Shown here piece by piece: positions 9,636-17,809 of a stretch of 38,215 nucleotides of DNA. The notes beneath the pieces are model-generated. The model saw only the letters and a list, made by a program, of their open reading frames with translations. It made no database searches and was not told where the DNA came from. Source of the DNA: Fimbriiglobus sp. (lineage in GTDB: Bacteria > Planctomycetota > Planctomycetia > Gemmatales > Gemmataceae); contig JANXTU010000241.1 in NCBI GenBank assembly GCA_025352235.1, positions 1 to 38,215 of the forward strand, given 5' to 3'. Every line of letters starts with the position of its first letter. Position 1 is the stretch's first letter. The position numbers and the translations under genes were made by a program.

Positions 9636-11015
9636 ATGGAACTGTTCCGATTCGAAAATGCGACCGTCGAGCGCGCGCACGCGGGTCCGGTTTTGCGCGG
9701 GTTGAATTGGGTCGGCACGACGGGACAAACGTGGGCCATCGTCGGCCCGACCGGCAGCGGCAAAACGACGCTTCTGGAAACGCTCGCCGGGCGACACCGC
9801 GTTGTCAGCGGTACGCGCACGATCCCCGAATCGACCGCGTTTGTCGGCTTCCGCGAAGACTCCCGGCTCTTTTCGCCGTCGAACTTTTACTACCAACAGC
9901 GCTTCGAGTTCAACGAGCCGGACGACTGCCCGACCGCCCGCGAATTTTTGAGTGCGAGCATCCCCGGTTCGATCGACGCCGTCGTGGAGCAGTTCCGTCT
10001 CGCCGAGTTACTCGAGTTGAAATTGTTGAAGTTGTCGAACGGGCAACAACGTCGATTGCGGATCGCTAAGGGGTTGCTGAAGAAGCCGACGCTGCTACTG
10101 CTCGACGATCCATTTTCGGGGCTCGACACCGCGACGCGGGCGGAATTGAACGAGCACTTGCGCCGGCTGGGTGACAGCGGCTTGACAGTGGTGTTCACCT
10201 GCCGGGACGACGCGGTGCCCGACTGGGTGGCGAACGTGTTCCGTATCGCGGCGCCGGCTACGATTCGGTTCGAACCGAATCGTAGCGACTCGACGCATGT
10301 CCCACTGCAATTATCCCCGTCGGAACCCATCATCGAAATGGCGAACGTCACCGTCCGCAACGGCGGCCGGACCATCTTGGATCAAGTGAACTGGTGCGTG
10401 AATCGAGGCGAGCGCTGGGCGATCCTCGGGCCGAACGGCTCGGGGAAAACGACGCTGCTCAGCCTGCTATGCGGCGATCACCCCCAAGCGTTCGCCAACG
10501 ACATTCGACTATTCGGCACACGCCGCGGCGGCGGAGAAACCATCTGGGAGGTCAAGAAACGCATCGGCCTCGTCTCCCCGGAAATGCACCAGTATTTCCC
10601 CCGGATGCTGACCGCACGCGAGGCGGTCGCATCGGGTTTCTGCGACCGTTTCTCCCCCGAAGTACAGACTGCGGATCAAAGCCGACGAGTCGACAAGTTG
10701 ATGACGCAATTCCATTTGGAACCCGAAGCATCGCGGCGGTGGTGGCAGCTCTCCACCGGCACGCAGCGGCTGTTGCTATTCCTGCGGGCCGTCATTAAAG
10801 GACCGGAATTGCTGATTCTCGACGAACCGTTCCAAGCTTTGGATGCGCCGACGGTTCAGCGGGTCCACGACTGGCTGAAGTCGGAACTTTCGACGGAGCA
10901 GACTTTGTTGATCGTCGTCCACGACCCGACCGAACTCCCCGCCGCGATGACGCACGCCCTGCGTTTGAACGAGGGCCGAGTCGCGGGGGCCAACTTTCTT
11001 CCGCACTTCCCGTAG
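9636..11015 (+). CDS. Twin-ATPase ABC protein, ModF-like
   Basis: The 459-aa soluble protein contains two complete ABC ATPase domains and no membrane segment. Domain 1 has Walker A GPTGSGKTT (37-45), signature LSNGQQRRL (133-141) and Walker B LLLLDDP (153-159). Domain 2 has Walker A GPNGSGKTT (265-273), signature LSTGTQRLL (372-380) and Walker B LLILDEP (392-398). This layout matches ModF/PhrA-type proteins, once linked to molybdate uptake but of unsettled role. The ATG at 9636 lies one base after the argH stop. The linker at residues 208-217 is encoded by a perfect 30-bp palindrome, listed separately. No cognate permease gene is adjacent, so a regulatory or energising role is possible. Confidence 0.85.
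   Translation: MELFRFENATVERAHAGPVLRGLNWVGTTGQTWAIVGPTGSGKTTLLETLAGRHRVVSGTRTIPESTAFVGFREDSRLFSPSNFYYQQRFEFNEPDDCPTAREFLSASIPGSIDAVVEQFRLAELLELKLLKLSNGQQRRLRIAKGLLKKPTLLLLDDPFSGLDTATRAELNEHLRRLGDSGLTVVFTCRDDAVPDWVANVFRIAAPATIRFEPNRSDSTHVPLQLSPSEPIIEMANVTVRNGGRTILDQVNWCVNRGERWAILGPNGSGKTTLLSLLCGDHPQAFANDIRLFGTRRGGGETIWEVKKRIGLVSPEMHQYFPRMLTAREAVASGFCDRFSPEVQTADQSRRVDKLMTQFHLEPEASRRWWQLSTGTQRLLLFLRAVIKGPELLILDEPFQALDAPTVQRVHDWLKSELSTEQTLLIVVHDPTELPAAMTHALRLNEGRVAGANFLPHFP
10257..10286. repeat. Perfect 30-bp palindrome inside the twin-ATPase gene
   Basis: The two 15-base halves, starting GCTACGATTCGGTTC, are exact reverse complements with no loop. The centre lies between 10271 and 10272. It falls in the segment encoding the linker between the two ATPase domains, so both strands encode ATIRFEPNRS over it. 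It could be an inserted palindromic repeat, a strong mRNA hairpin, or a protein-binding site. Confidence 0.9.
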
Positions 11016-11085
11016 CCAAACGGCCCTGCGGGTGCTAATTTGCTAGTTCTCGGATATTTAGCGCCGTGTGGAAGAGGGTTTGTCA

Positions 11086-11394
11086 GTGGCCGTTCGCATT
11101 CGCATGAAGCAGATGGGTCGAGCCCATCGCCACTACTACCGCATCGTGGCCATCGACCACCGGCAACCCCGCGATGGCAAGGTCATCGAGGAGCTGGGCA
11201 GCTACGACCCGCACCTAGCCGAAAAAGAAAACCGCGTGAAACTTGTCGCGGAGCGTATCAAGTACTGGCTCAGTGTCGGCGCCAAGCCTTCCGAGACGGT
11301 GCAAGTCTTCTTCACGAAGTTTATGAAGAAGTTCGAAGACCTCGAAGCGGCGGATGCCGCCGCGAAAGCGGCCCCCGTGACCGCGGCCGTTTGA
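11086..11394 (+). CDS. rpsP: 30S ribosomal protein S16
   Basis: S16 is a structural protein of the small ribosomal subunit. The 102-aa product shows the family opening VAVRIRMKQMGRAHRHYYRI and the following LGSYDP block. It carries a short Ala-rich C-terminal tail. The GTG at 11086 is preferred over the in-frame GTG at 11068. It produces the conserved N-terminus directly and has AGAGGG seven bases upstream. The gene starts the S16-TrmD-L19-YraN run. The 70 bases before it, richer in A and T around 11041-11060, are the likely promoter region, though I cannot define exact boxes. Confidence 0.96.
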   Translation: MAVRIRMKQMGRAHRHYYRIVAIDHRQPRDGKVIEELGSYDPHLAEKENRVKLVAERIKYWLSVGAKPSETVQVFFTKFMKKFEDLEAADAAAKAAPVTAAV

Positions 11395-11408
11395 ACCGGG
11401 ATCGCGCC

Positions 11409-12128
11409 GTGGATGCCGCATTGGAACCCCTTCCGGCCGAGACGCTTTCTCGCCGGACGATTCGTTTCGATGTACTCACGCTCTTTCCCGACCTCTTCCA
11501 AGGGTTTCTTTCGCAGAGCCTTTTGAAGATCGCCCGGCAAGCCGGGATCGTCGATGTTCAGTTGTGGAACATGCGCGATTGGTCGCTGGACAAACACAAA
11601 CGGGTCGATGACCGGCCGTACGGCGGTGGTCCTGGTATGGTTTTGATGGCCGAGCCGGTGGTCGATTGCGTCGAGGCGGTGCGGGCGAAAGATGAAGATC
11701 CGGGATTGCTGATCATGCTGACCCCGACCGGGCGGCGTTTGACGCAGCAAGTCGTACGAGAATTGGCAGAGCACCGGCGATTGCTGCTGCTCTGCGGGCG
11801 GTACGAGGGTTTCGACGACCGTATTCGGCAAGTGCTGACGCCGATGGAGGTCTCCGCGGGAGATTTTATCTGCAACGGCGGGGAAGTTCCCGCCATGCTG
11901 GTGATCGAGGCGGTGATACGGCTGATCCCCGGCGTCCTCGGCGATGCCGCGAGTGCCGTGGACGAAAGCCACAGTGAGCCGGGCCGATTGGAGTATCCAC
12001 AGTACACGAAACCCCGCGAGTATCGGGGTTTGTCTGTACCCGAGGTGTTGCTGAACGGGAACCACGCGGTGATTGAGAAGTGGCGGCGGCAACAATCGGA
12101 AGATCGAAGTCGGCAAGATTCGGAATGA
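11409..12128 (+). CDS. trmD: tRNA (guanine-37-N1)-methyltransferase
   Basis: TrmD methylates G37 next to the anticodon using S-adenosylmethionine, which prevents +1 frameshifting. The product of about 239 aa contains the family opening FDVLTLFPDLF, the segment RPYGGGPGMVLMAEP, the SAM-binding trefoil-knot region LLLLCGRYEGFDDRI, and ISAGDF-like and GVLGD blocks. The start is uncertain. The GTG at 11409 has a CGGGA upstream, and an in-frame TTG at 11421 is possible. No ATG occurs in frame before the conserved core. It follows rpsP by 14 bases, with no rimM between. In many bacteria rimM sits exactly there. Confidence 0.95.
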   Translation: MDAALEPLPAETLSRRTIRFDVLTLFPDLFQGFLSQSLLKIARQAGIVDVQLWNMRDWSLDKHKRVDDRPYGGGPGMVLMAEPVVDCVEAVRAKDEDPGLLIMLTPTGRRLTQQVVRELAEHRRLLLLCGRYEGFDDRIRQVLTPMEVSAGDFICNGGEVPAMLVIEAVIRLIPGVLGDAASAVDESHSEPGRLEYPQYTKPREYRGLSVPEVLLNGNHAVIEKWRRQQSEDRSRQDSE

Positions 12129-12162
12129 TTCGTTCGAGAATGCACGCGAAAGGGCGAATGCC

Positions 12163-12660
12163 ATGCAACGGAAACTGCTTCAAGTCGTCGAGACCGGCCT
12201 GCTGAAAGCGGATGTCCCCGCGTTCCAAGTCGGCGACACGATCATCGTCCACCAGAAGCTCCTCGACGGGGCCAAGGAACGCGTCCAGACCTTCGAAGGC
12301 GACGTGATCGCCCGCAACGGTTCGGGTATCCGCGAAATGATCACCGTCCGCCGGCTCGTCCAAGGCGAAGGCGTCGAACGGATCTTTTTGATCCACTCGC
12401 CACGCGTCGCCAAGATCGACGTCAAGAAGGCCGGTTTGGTCCGCCGAGCGAAGCTGTACTACATCCGCGATCGCGTCGGGAAAGCGATCAAGATCAAAGG
12501 CGACGTCAAACGCCAGTTGGCCCTCGACTCGGCCGCCGCGAGCGCCTCGAAAGTCGCCGCCGCCGCCAAAGCCGCCGCCGCCAAAGAGCAAACGGCGACG
12601 ACGGGCGAGAGCAAGCGGGCCGCCAAGCGCAAGGCCAAAACCGAGACCACGAAGAAGTAG
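12163..12660 (+). CDS. rplS: 50S ribosomal protein L19 with long Ala/Lys tail
   Basis: L19 lies at the interface between the ribosomal subunits. The core from MQRKLLQVVE through GDTIIVHQKLLDGAKERVQ and RRAKLYYIRDRVGKAIKIK is typical. Family members are usually about 115 aa, whereas this one has 165. The extra 50 or so residues form a low-complexity tail rich in Ala and Lys and are probably disordered. The ATG at 12163 begins the conserved core, with AGGG upstream. Its stop codon overlaps the yraN start by one base (TAGTG), so the two are likely coupled. Confidence 0.95.
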   Translation: MQRKLLQVVETGLLKADVPAFQVGDTIIVHQKLLDGAKERVQTFEGDVIARNGSGIREMITVRRLVQGEGVERIFLIHSPRVAKIDVKKAGLVRRAKLYYIRDRVGKAIKIKGDVKRQLALDSAAASASKVAAAAKAAAAKEQTATTGESKRAAKRKAKTETTKK

Positions 12661-13094
12661 TGGAAGTCCCCGGTCTGACCGCCGACGCCGAGTTTCGCCG
12701 CTGGCGATTTTGGCGTCGTTGGCTCGGCCAACGCTCCGAGCGCGTCGCCGCGAAGTTCTTGCGAACTCTCGGCTGGCGTATCCTCGGGGCGAACATCCAC
12801 GACGGTTTGGGCGAAGTCGACCTGATCGCCACCGACGGCGAAACGCTAGTGATCGTCGAAGTCCGTTCGACCTCGCAACCCGACCCGCAAATCGCAGCCG
12901 CCACGGTCGACCTCGCCAAACAGCGGCGGTTGACCCGGGCGGCTCTTCGCTTTCTCGGCCGTCACCGCCTCCACGGTGTCAATCTCCGGTTCGACGTTCT
13001 CGCCCTCGCGTGGCCCCAAGACTCGGCAACACCAACGATCCTGCACCTCCGCCAAGCCTTCGAGCCGAACGACCGCTTCCAGATGTTTTCCTAA
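12660..13094 (+). CDS. yraN: YraN/UPF0102 family endonuclease-like protein
   Basis: The 144-aa protein shows the UPF0102 core: a helical region with AAKFLRTLGWRILGAN, then GEVDLIATDGETLVIVEVRS, which carries the E-x-D and E-x-K-like residues of a restriction-endonuclease fold. In this copy the usual Lys of the second motif is Arg (EVRS), which occurs in the family. The biochemical role is not established, though a Holliday-junction-resolvase-like nuclease has been proposed from fold similarity. The GTG at 12660 overlaps the L19 stop. Location directly after rplS is common in bacteria and supports the call. Confidence 0.9.
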   Translation: MEVPGLTADAEFRRWRFWRRWLGQRSERVAAKFLRTLGWRILGANIHDGLGEVDLIATDGETLVIVEVRSTSQPDPQIAAATVDLAKQRRLTRAALRFLGRHRLHGVNLRFDVLALAWPQDSATPTILHLRQAFEPNDRFQMFS

Positions 13095-13099
13095 CGGTG

Positions 13100-14269
13100 T
13101 CAGTCGTAAGCCGACTCCGCCGCGGCGACGCCCGCACCGGGCACCACTTTCGCCCCCGCTCCGCGCAACACCACTTCTAACGCCGCGAGCACCTGGAAAA
13201 CGCTGCTCGGTTTGCTGTTATAGCCCATGAGGCCGATGCGCCAGGCCTTGCCTTTGAAGTCGCCGAGCCCGCCACCGATTTCGATGCCGAAATCGGTGAG
13301 CATGCGTTTGCGGTTCGGGATGTCTTCGACCCCGGCGGGGATGTGCACCGCGTTCAACTGCGGCAGGCGGCACTCCGGAGCCGCGATGTAGTTCAACCCG
13401 ATCGCTTCGAGCCCAGCCTTGAGCGCGAGGTGGTTGCGCCGGTGCCGGGCCCAGCGCGCTTCCAACCCCTCTTCCAACACAATCCGTAGCCCTTCCCGGA
13501 GTGCGTAAATCATGCTGATCGGCGCGGTGTGGTGGTATGAGCGGTCCCCACCCCAGTAGCTCTCAATGGCGGTCATGTCGAGGTACCAGCTCTGCACTTT
13601 CGTCTTGCGGGCCTTGAGTGCTGCGACGGCGCGATCGCCGAACGACAGCGGCGAGAGCCCCGGCGGGCAGCCGAGGCCTTTCTGGGAGCAGCTGAAGGCC
13701 GCGTCGATCTTGAGCTCGTCGAGTTTCAACGGCGTGCACCCGAGCGAGGTCACGCAATCGACGATGAGGAGTGTGCCGAGTTCGCGGCAGAGGTCGCCCA
13801 AACCTTCGAGCGATTGCGCCACGCCGGTCGACGTTTCCGCGTGAACGATCCCAATGGCCTTTGGGCGTTCGCGTTTCAGCACTTCGAAAATCCGGTCGAG
13901 GTCGAATGCTTCGCCCCACTTCTGCTGGAGGGCGATCACCTTGGCCCCGGTGCGTTCGGCGATATCGATCATGCGGACGCCGAAGAAACCGGCGGCACAC
14001 ACGACGACCGAATCGCCCGGTTCGAGGAGGTTAACGAAGCAGGCTTCCATCCCGGCCATGCCGGTCGCGGAGATCGGGAACGTCAGCCGGTTCGCGGTGC
14101 CGAAGACTTCGCGCAGCATCGCCTGCGTTTCGGTCATGATCTCGAGGAACTGCGGGTCGAGGTGGCCCAACAGCGGCGTCGTCATGGCCGTGAGAACGCG
14201 CGGGTGGGCGTCGCTCGGGCCGGGGCCGAGGAGCAAGCGGGTGCTCGGGGTCAATTGCGAAGCGATCAT
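13100..14269 (-). CDS. Alanine-glyoxylate type class V aminotransferase
   Basis: This PLP-dependent enzyme of 389 aa matches the alanine/serine-glyoxylate aminotransferase group. The N-terminal LLLGPGPSDAHPRVL is diagnostic. SATGMAGMEA binds the cofactor phosphate, D171 (in LLIVDCVTSLG) should contact the PLP ring nitrogen, and K197 in SQKGLG is the Schiff-base lysine. It probably transfers an amino group to glyoxylate, but the donor cannot be assigned. The start at 14269 lies three bases after the stop of the transglutaminase gene on the same strand. It is thus the last gene of the MoxR-DUF58-transglutaminase run, although no functional link is obvious. It converges with yraN across five bases. 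Confidence 0.92.
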   Translation of the reverse strand: MIASQLTPSTRLLLGPGPSDAHPRVLTAMTTPLLGHLDPQFLEIMTETQAMLREVFGTANRLTFPISATGMAGMEACFVNLLEPGDSVVVCAAGFFGVRMIDIAERTGAKVIALQQKWGEAFDLDRIFEVLKRERPKAIGIVHAETSTGVAQSLEGLGDLCRELGTLLIVDCVTSLGCTPLKLDELKIDAAFSCSQKGLGCPPGLSPLSFGDRAVAALKARKTKVQSWYLDMTAIESYWGGDRSYHHTAPISMIYALREGLRIVLEEGLEARWARHRRNHLALKAGLEAIGLNYIAAPECRLPQLNAVHIPAGVEDIPNRKRMLTDFGIEIGGGLGDFKGKAWRIGLMGYNSKPSSVFQVLAALEVVLRGAGAKVVPGAGVAAAESAYD

Positions 14270-14272
14270 CGT

Positions 14273-16591
14273 TCACCTGCTCGGGAGGGATTTCAAAGCG
14301 GCCGCGAGGGCGGCGACGGCCGCGGCGATTTCCGATTCCTCGGGCGCGGCCAATGAGGAACCAGCGTAGCGAACGCGGTAGAGTTTGGAAGACACGAACG
14401 CCGGCACCGCCGCGGCGGACGCGGCCGGCGTCGAGCGCAGGTACTCGCCGGCGCGGTCGGCGAATTCCTTGGGCGTCTCCCCGGCGGCGGGGAATTGGCC
14501 GTGGGCCTGCAGCACCGCGAGGTAGTCGCGGTACCACGGCAGATCGGACTCCGGCTCGGCGAGTCGATCGCGGCAGCGCCGGGCGAATTTTCGCCGCAGC
14601 GCGACGAGGAGGGCGACGGCGCCGGCCGCGACAAGGAAGTCCAGCGACCATTCGACGATGCCGCCGCGGATGGCCTCGACCGCCTCCTCCCGCTTTTTCG
14701 GATTGTAGCCGATGATGAAATCGTTCAAAAACGAGACTCCCAATTGCCGGGCCTCATCGAACCAATTCCCGTTTTTTTGCACCGCGGGGGCCCCGCCCGG
14801 CGTCGGGTCGAGCGTGAGCCAATGCCAGACTCGCTCGGCTTTGCGATTTTCCGGGTTTTTGAACGGGAACCCGGCGGGGGCCGCGCGGGGCACCATGACC
14901 TCGACCCAAGCGTGGGCGTGCTCTTGCCGAATCAAAATCTTGCCGTCGTCGGCGGAGTCGTACCCTTTGAATCCGACGACGAACTGCGCCGCGATGCCGA
15001 GGCTGCGGAGGGCGAGAGCCAGTCCGGCGGCGAAGCGTTCGCAGTGGCCGGCCTTGCCGTTCCAGAGGAAGTCTTCGATGGGGTCGATCTTGCGGTCCAC
15101 GCGGCGGAGCTTCGTGGAATACTCGAACTCGCCGGAGTTCAGGAAATGATCCCGGAACGCGCGGGCGACGGCCTCGTGGTGGTCCGGATGGAGGGCGAAG
15201 GACGCGCGGCGATCGGCGGTATCGAGGGCCGCTTGAGGCAAGCTCCCGTCGGCCACGTATTTTTTCAACAGATTGACGGCCCATTCCCGGATGCGCGGAA
15301 TCTCCATTTTGGCGAGGACGGCGCGCTCGGGTTCGGCCAAACCCGGGGTTCCGGAGCCGCTGGGTTCCATCGCCGGCCCCAATCCGGGCTCGGAAGGCGC
15401 CCGCGTTCGTTGCGTGTAGTGTTGCCGAACGCGGGCCCCGAATTTCGCGGGCGGGATGAACGAACCGTCGTACAAGGGGGACCACGCCTGGCGGTTGTCA
15501 CCCGCGCCGGCGACCGGAGCTTCTCGGTCGTCCGCCCAAAAGATGGGCGTCGACAGCACCGGCCCCGCGACTTTCTCGCTGCCCAGAAATTCGAGGTCAT
15601 ACTGCGAGTCCCCGAGGCCGGGCGCGCGGTACGGACTCGCCGTGCGGAGCTGCGATCCATAGCCCGACACGTACGACTTTCGGGCCCAACTGCCACCCGC
15701 GTATTCCGAATACGCCAATCCGCGCCAGAGTTGACCGGGGTCGAAATCGTTCTTCGGGCTGCCGTCCCGGTTCTCAGCCCGGACTTCGAACGCGATTTCC
15801 GAATTGGTCGTTTCGAGATCGCCGACCTTGCCCATGTCGTGGACGCTCTCCGGGTTGTACCCCGTTTCGATCCGCGACTTCGCGAAGGCCCAACGCTCGC
15901 CGCTGGAACGCGGGCTGAGGAAGAAAATCGGCAGCGAGACCACACAAGCCGCACCGAGCCAGAGGAGCGATCGGTACCACGCGCCGCGTTCGCCGTCGGC
16001 ATTTCGGGGCGCGTTCCCTTGTAAAATCTGCGGTCGCGAGATCGCTTTTCCTGGGAGCGGGGGGATGGCTCCGGTCGAGCGATTGGAAAGCAATAGCGAC
16101 AAACTCCAAGTCGCGGCGAGGGCGTACAGCGCGACGAGCACAAGGAAAAACGGATCGTCGGACATCGACGACGCGAGGACCACGGTCGCCAAACCGATCC
16201 CCTGCATCGTCCACCAATCGCCGACGTGCTTCGGGCGGAACAGCTTCGCCGGGATCAGGATCATCACCACCGGGCCCAAGTACGGCAGCAGATTCGCGGG
16301 CCACGCTAGGTGCGCGAGCGCCGAACTCGTGGGCCGGGTGAATTTCACAGCCAGCCAGCCGACGGCGACGATGCCGATGCCCAGCCCCAACAGATTCGCT
16401 TTGCCGAGACCGAGAGCCACGCGACCTTCCAAAAAAAACGACGCGATCAGCGAGAGGATCACGACCGCCATGAAAGCGATCGACTCGGGGACGAGGTCGT
16501 ACTCGGAATAGCCGAGCGCGACGCAGGCCAACAACAGCGTGGAGTAAGTGGCGATGCGGAACGGCAAGCTCAGCGGCGGGGGAGGGGTCAC
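14273..16591 (-). CDS. Membrane-bound transglutaminase-like protein
   Basis: The 772-aa protein begins with about six hydrophobic segments in the first 200 residues and one near residue 250. An extracytoplasmic part follows with a transglutaminase-like papain-fold core. The triad is visible as C517 (GHCERFA), H560 (EHAHAWVEV) and D595 (LTLDPTP). A further membrane helix near VEWSLDFLVAAGAVALL and a short C-terminal domain of DUF4129 type complete it. This is the TgpA-like architecture usually encoded with MoxR and DUF58 proteins. The substrate is unknown. The GTG at 16591 overlaps the DUF58 stop by four bases (GTGA), which fixes the start. The open frame extends to 16945 but only antisense to conserved DUF58 sequence. 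Confidence 0.9.
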   Translation of the reverse strand: MTPPPPLSLPFRIATYSTLLLACVALGYSEYDLVPESIAFMAVVILSLIASFFLEGRVALGLGKANLLGLGIGIVAVGWLAVKFTRPTSSALAHLAWPANLLPYLGPVVMILIPAKLFRPKHVGDWWTMQGIGLATVVLASSMSDDPFFLVLVALYALAATWSLSLLLSNRSTGAIPPLPGKAISRPQILQGNAPRNADGERGAWYRSLLWLGAACVVSLPIFFLSPRSSGERWAFAKSRIETGYNPESVHDMGKVGDLETTNSEIAFEVRAENRDGSPKNDFDPGQLWRGLAYSEYAGGSWARKSYVSGYGSQLRTASPYRAPGLGDSQYDLEFLGSEKVAGPVLSTPIFWADDREAPVAGAGDNRQAWSPLYDGSFIPPAKFGARVRQHYTQRTRAPSEPGLGPAMEPSGSGTPGLAEPERAVLAKMEIPRIREWAVNLLKKYVADGSLPQAALDTADRRASFALHPDHHEAVARAFRDHFLNSGEFEYSTKLRRVDRKIDPIEDFLWNGKAGHCERFAAGLALALRSLGIAAQFVVGFKGYDSADDGKILIRQEHAHAWVEVMVPRAAPAGFPFKNPENRKAERVWHWLTLDPTPGGAPAVQKNGNWFDEARQLGVSFLNDFIIGYNPKKREEAVEAIRGGIVEWSLDFLVAAGAVALLVALRRKFARRCRDRLAEPESDLPWYRDYLAVLQAHGQFPAAGETPKEFADRAGEYLRSTPAASAAAVPAFVSSKLYRVRYAGSSLAAPEESEIAAAVAALAAALKSLPSR

Positions 16592-17790
16592 GGCGCGTCT
16601 CGCTTCCCGGTGGAGGGTATCGGGGCCACGGCGCTCGGCGGGGCGAACCAGTGGATCGGCGTACTCGGATCGACGGCGGCGAACGAGAGCCCGGCCGCGC
16701 GGATCGCCCCTGCGACGGGGCCGCGCGGACGGGTACTGATGACGAGCCGCGCGGCTTTGTGGCGCAGCGCCGGGACGCGGTAGAGCGCGGTCGCGTCTAT
16801 GTCTGCAGTCCCGGCGATTTCGGCGAGTTTGAAAAAACCCTCGCGGACAAACAGCGGTGTCCCCGGGCCCGAATGCACCGAAATCGTCCGTTCGCAGACG
16901 ACGAGCGCAATGGTACCGGGGCTTTCTTCGTGGACCCACGCCCATGCCGCACTAAGCGCGAACGACAACGCCCATTCCAGTTTCCGCTGCGAGGCGGCTT
17001 CCGCCGGGCCACTCGGCACCCAAGGTTCGACGAAAATGGTGAGGTCGATCGGGGCGGTTTGGTCGTATTCGCGCACCATCCATTTCCCCCGGCGGGCCGA
17101 AGTCTTCCAGTGGATGTCGCGGACGCCGTCCCCCGTCCGGTGCGGGCGGAGGCCGCGGACATCGCCGTCGCTCGGCGTCCAGCGGGCCGGGGGGCGGCGC
17201 GAGCGATCGTCCCCGTGGCCGGTGCGGATCAGGAATCGTTTCAGCAACCGCGCGTTTACCGTCCCGAGCGGCGGCAAGACGAGTTGTTCGCCGGCGGTGG
17301 TCAGAGTGCGCTGGAACGCCAAGATGCCGAGCGGGTAACCCGAACGGGCGACCAAAGGCGGCAACGGATGCCGACCCCGCGTGAGGAATGTGGCCTTCGT
17401 CGAGGCCGGAATGGTGGAGGCGCCGTCGAAATGCGGGGCGTACCAAACTGCGCCGTTGGGCCCGGCCATTTCCGCCAAACTCAGCGACTTCACACGGTCA
17501 TCCGGATTGGTAAACTCCGCATGGAGCGTGGTTTCTTCCCCTGAGAAGGCGGGGGCGTGCGGGATGCGACGGGCCGTGATGCCGTGCGTCATCCGGTGGG
17601 CCAGAAAGGCGTTGATCGCGAGGAGCGCGGCCAGTGTGTAGGAAACTAGCAACAAAACGTTGATGGTTTTCATCCAGCCGACGACGCCGACGAGCACCGC
17701 TGCCAAAAGCCACCAAACGAGGGCGGGACCAGCCCGGTAGCCCGTGCGGGGGGTCGGCATTGTCCCGGCGGCGGGGGATGTCGGGGCCAC
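16588..17790 (-). CDS. DUF58 domain protein
   Basis: The 400-aa protein has two N-terminal membrane helices (about residues 22-45 and 47-65) and then the DUF58 domain. Its signature is GDGVRDIHWKTSARRGKWMV, followed by VREYDQT and a vWA-like C-terminal half. DUF58 proteins nearly always work beside MoxR ATPases and are thought to be membrane-anchored partners that MoxR remodels. The GTG at 17790 is favoured because GAGG lies seven bases upstream. An in-frame ATG at 17760 would remove ten residues. It follows MoxR by 19 bases and overlaps the transglutaminase gene by four, forming one transcription unit. Confidence 0.9.
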   Translation of the reverse strand: MAPTSPAAGTMPTPRTGYRAGPALVWWLLAAVLVGVVGWMKTINVLLLVSYTLAALLAINAFLAHRMTHGITARRIPHAPAFSGEETTLHAEFTNPDDRVKSLSLAEMAGPNGAVWYAPHFDGASTIPASTKATFLTRGRHPLPPLVARSGYPLGILAFQRTLTTAGEQLVLPPLGTVNARLLKRFLIRTGHGDDRSRRPPARWTPSDGDVRGLRPHRTGDGVRDIHWKTSARRGKWMVREYDQTAPIDLTIFVEPWVPSGPAEAASQRKLEWALSFALSAAWAWVHEESPGTIALVVCERTISVHSGPGTPLFVREGFFKLAEIAGTADIDATALYRVPALRHKAARLVISTRPRGPVAGAIRAAGLSFAAVDPSTPIHWFAPPSAVAPIPSTGKRDAP

Positions 17791-17809
17791 GCGTCCGCCT
17801 CGGGGGATG

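Noticed and set aside
14273-16945. Longer version of the transglutaminase-like protein with 118 extra N-terminal residues
   Set aside because: The extension overlaps conserved DUF58 coding sequence in another frame. The GTG at 16591 with a four-base overlap gives the expected membrane N-terminus.
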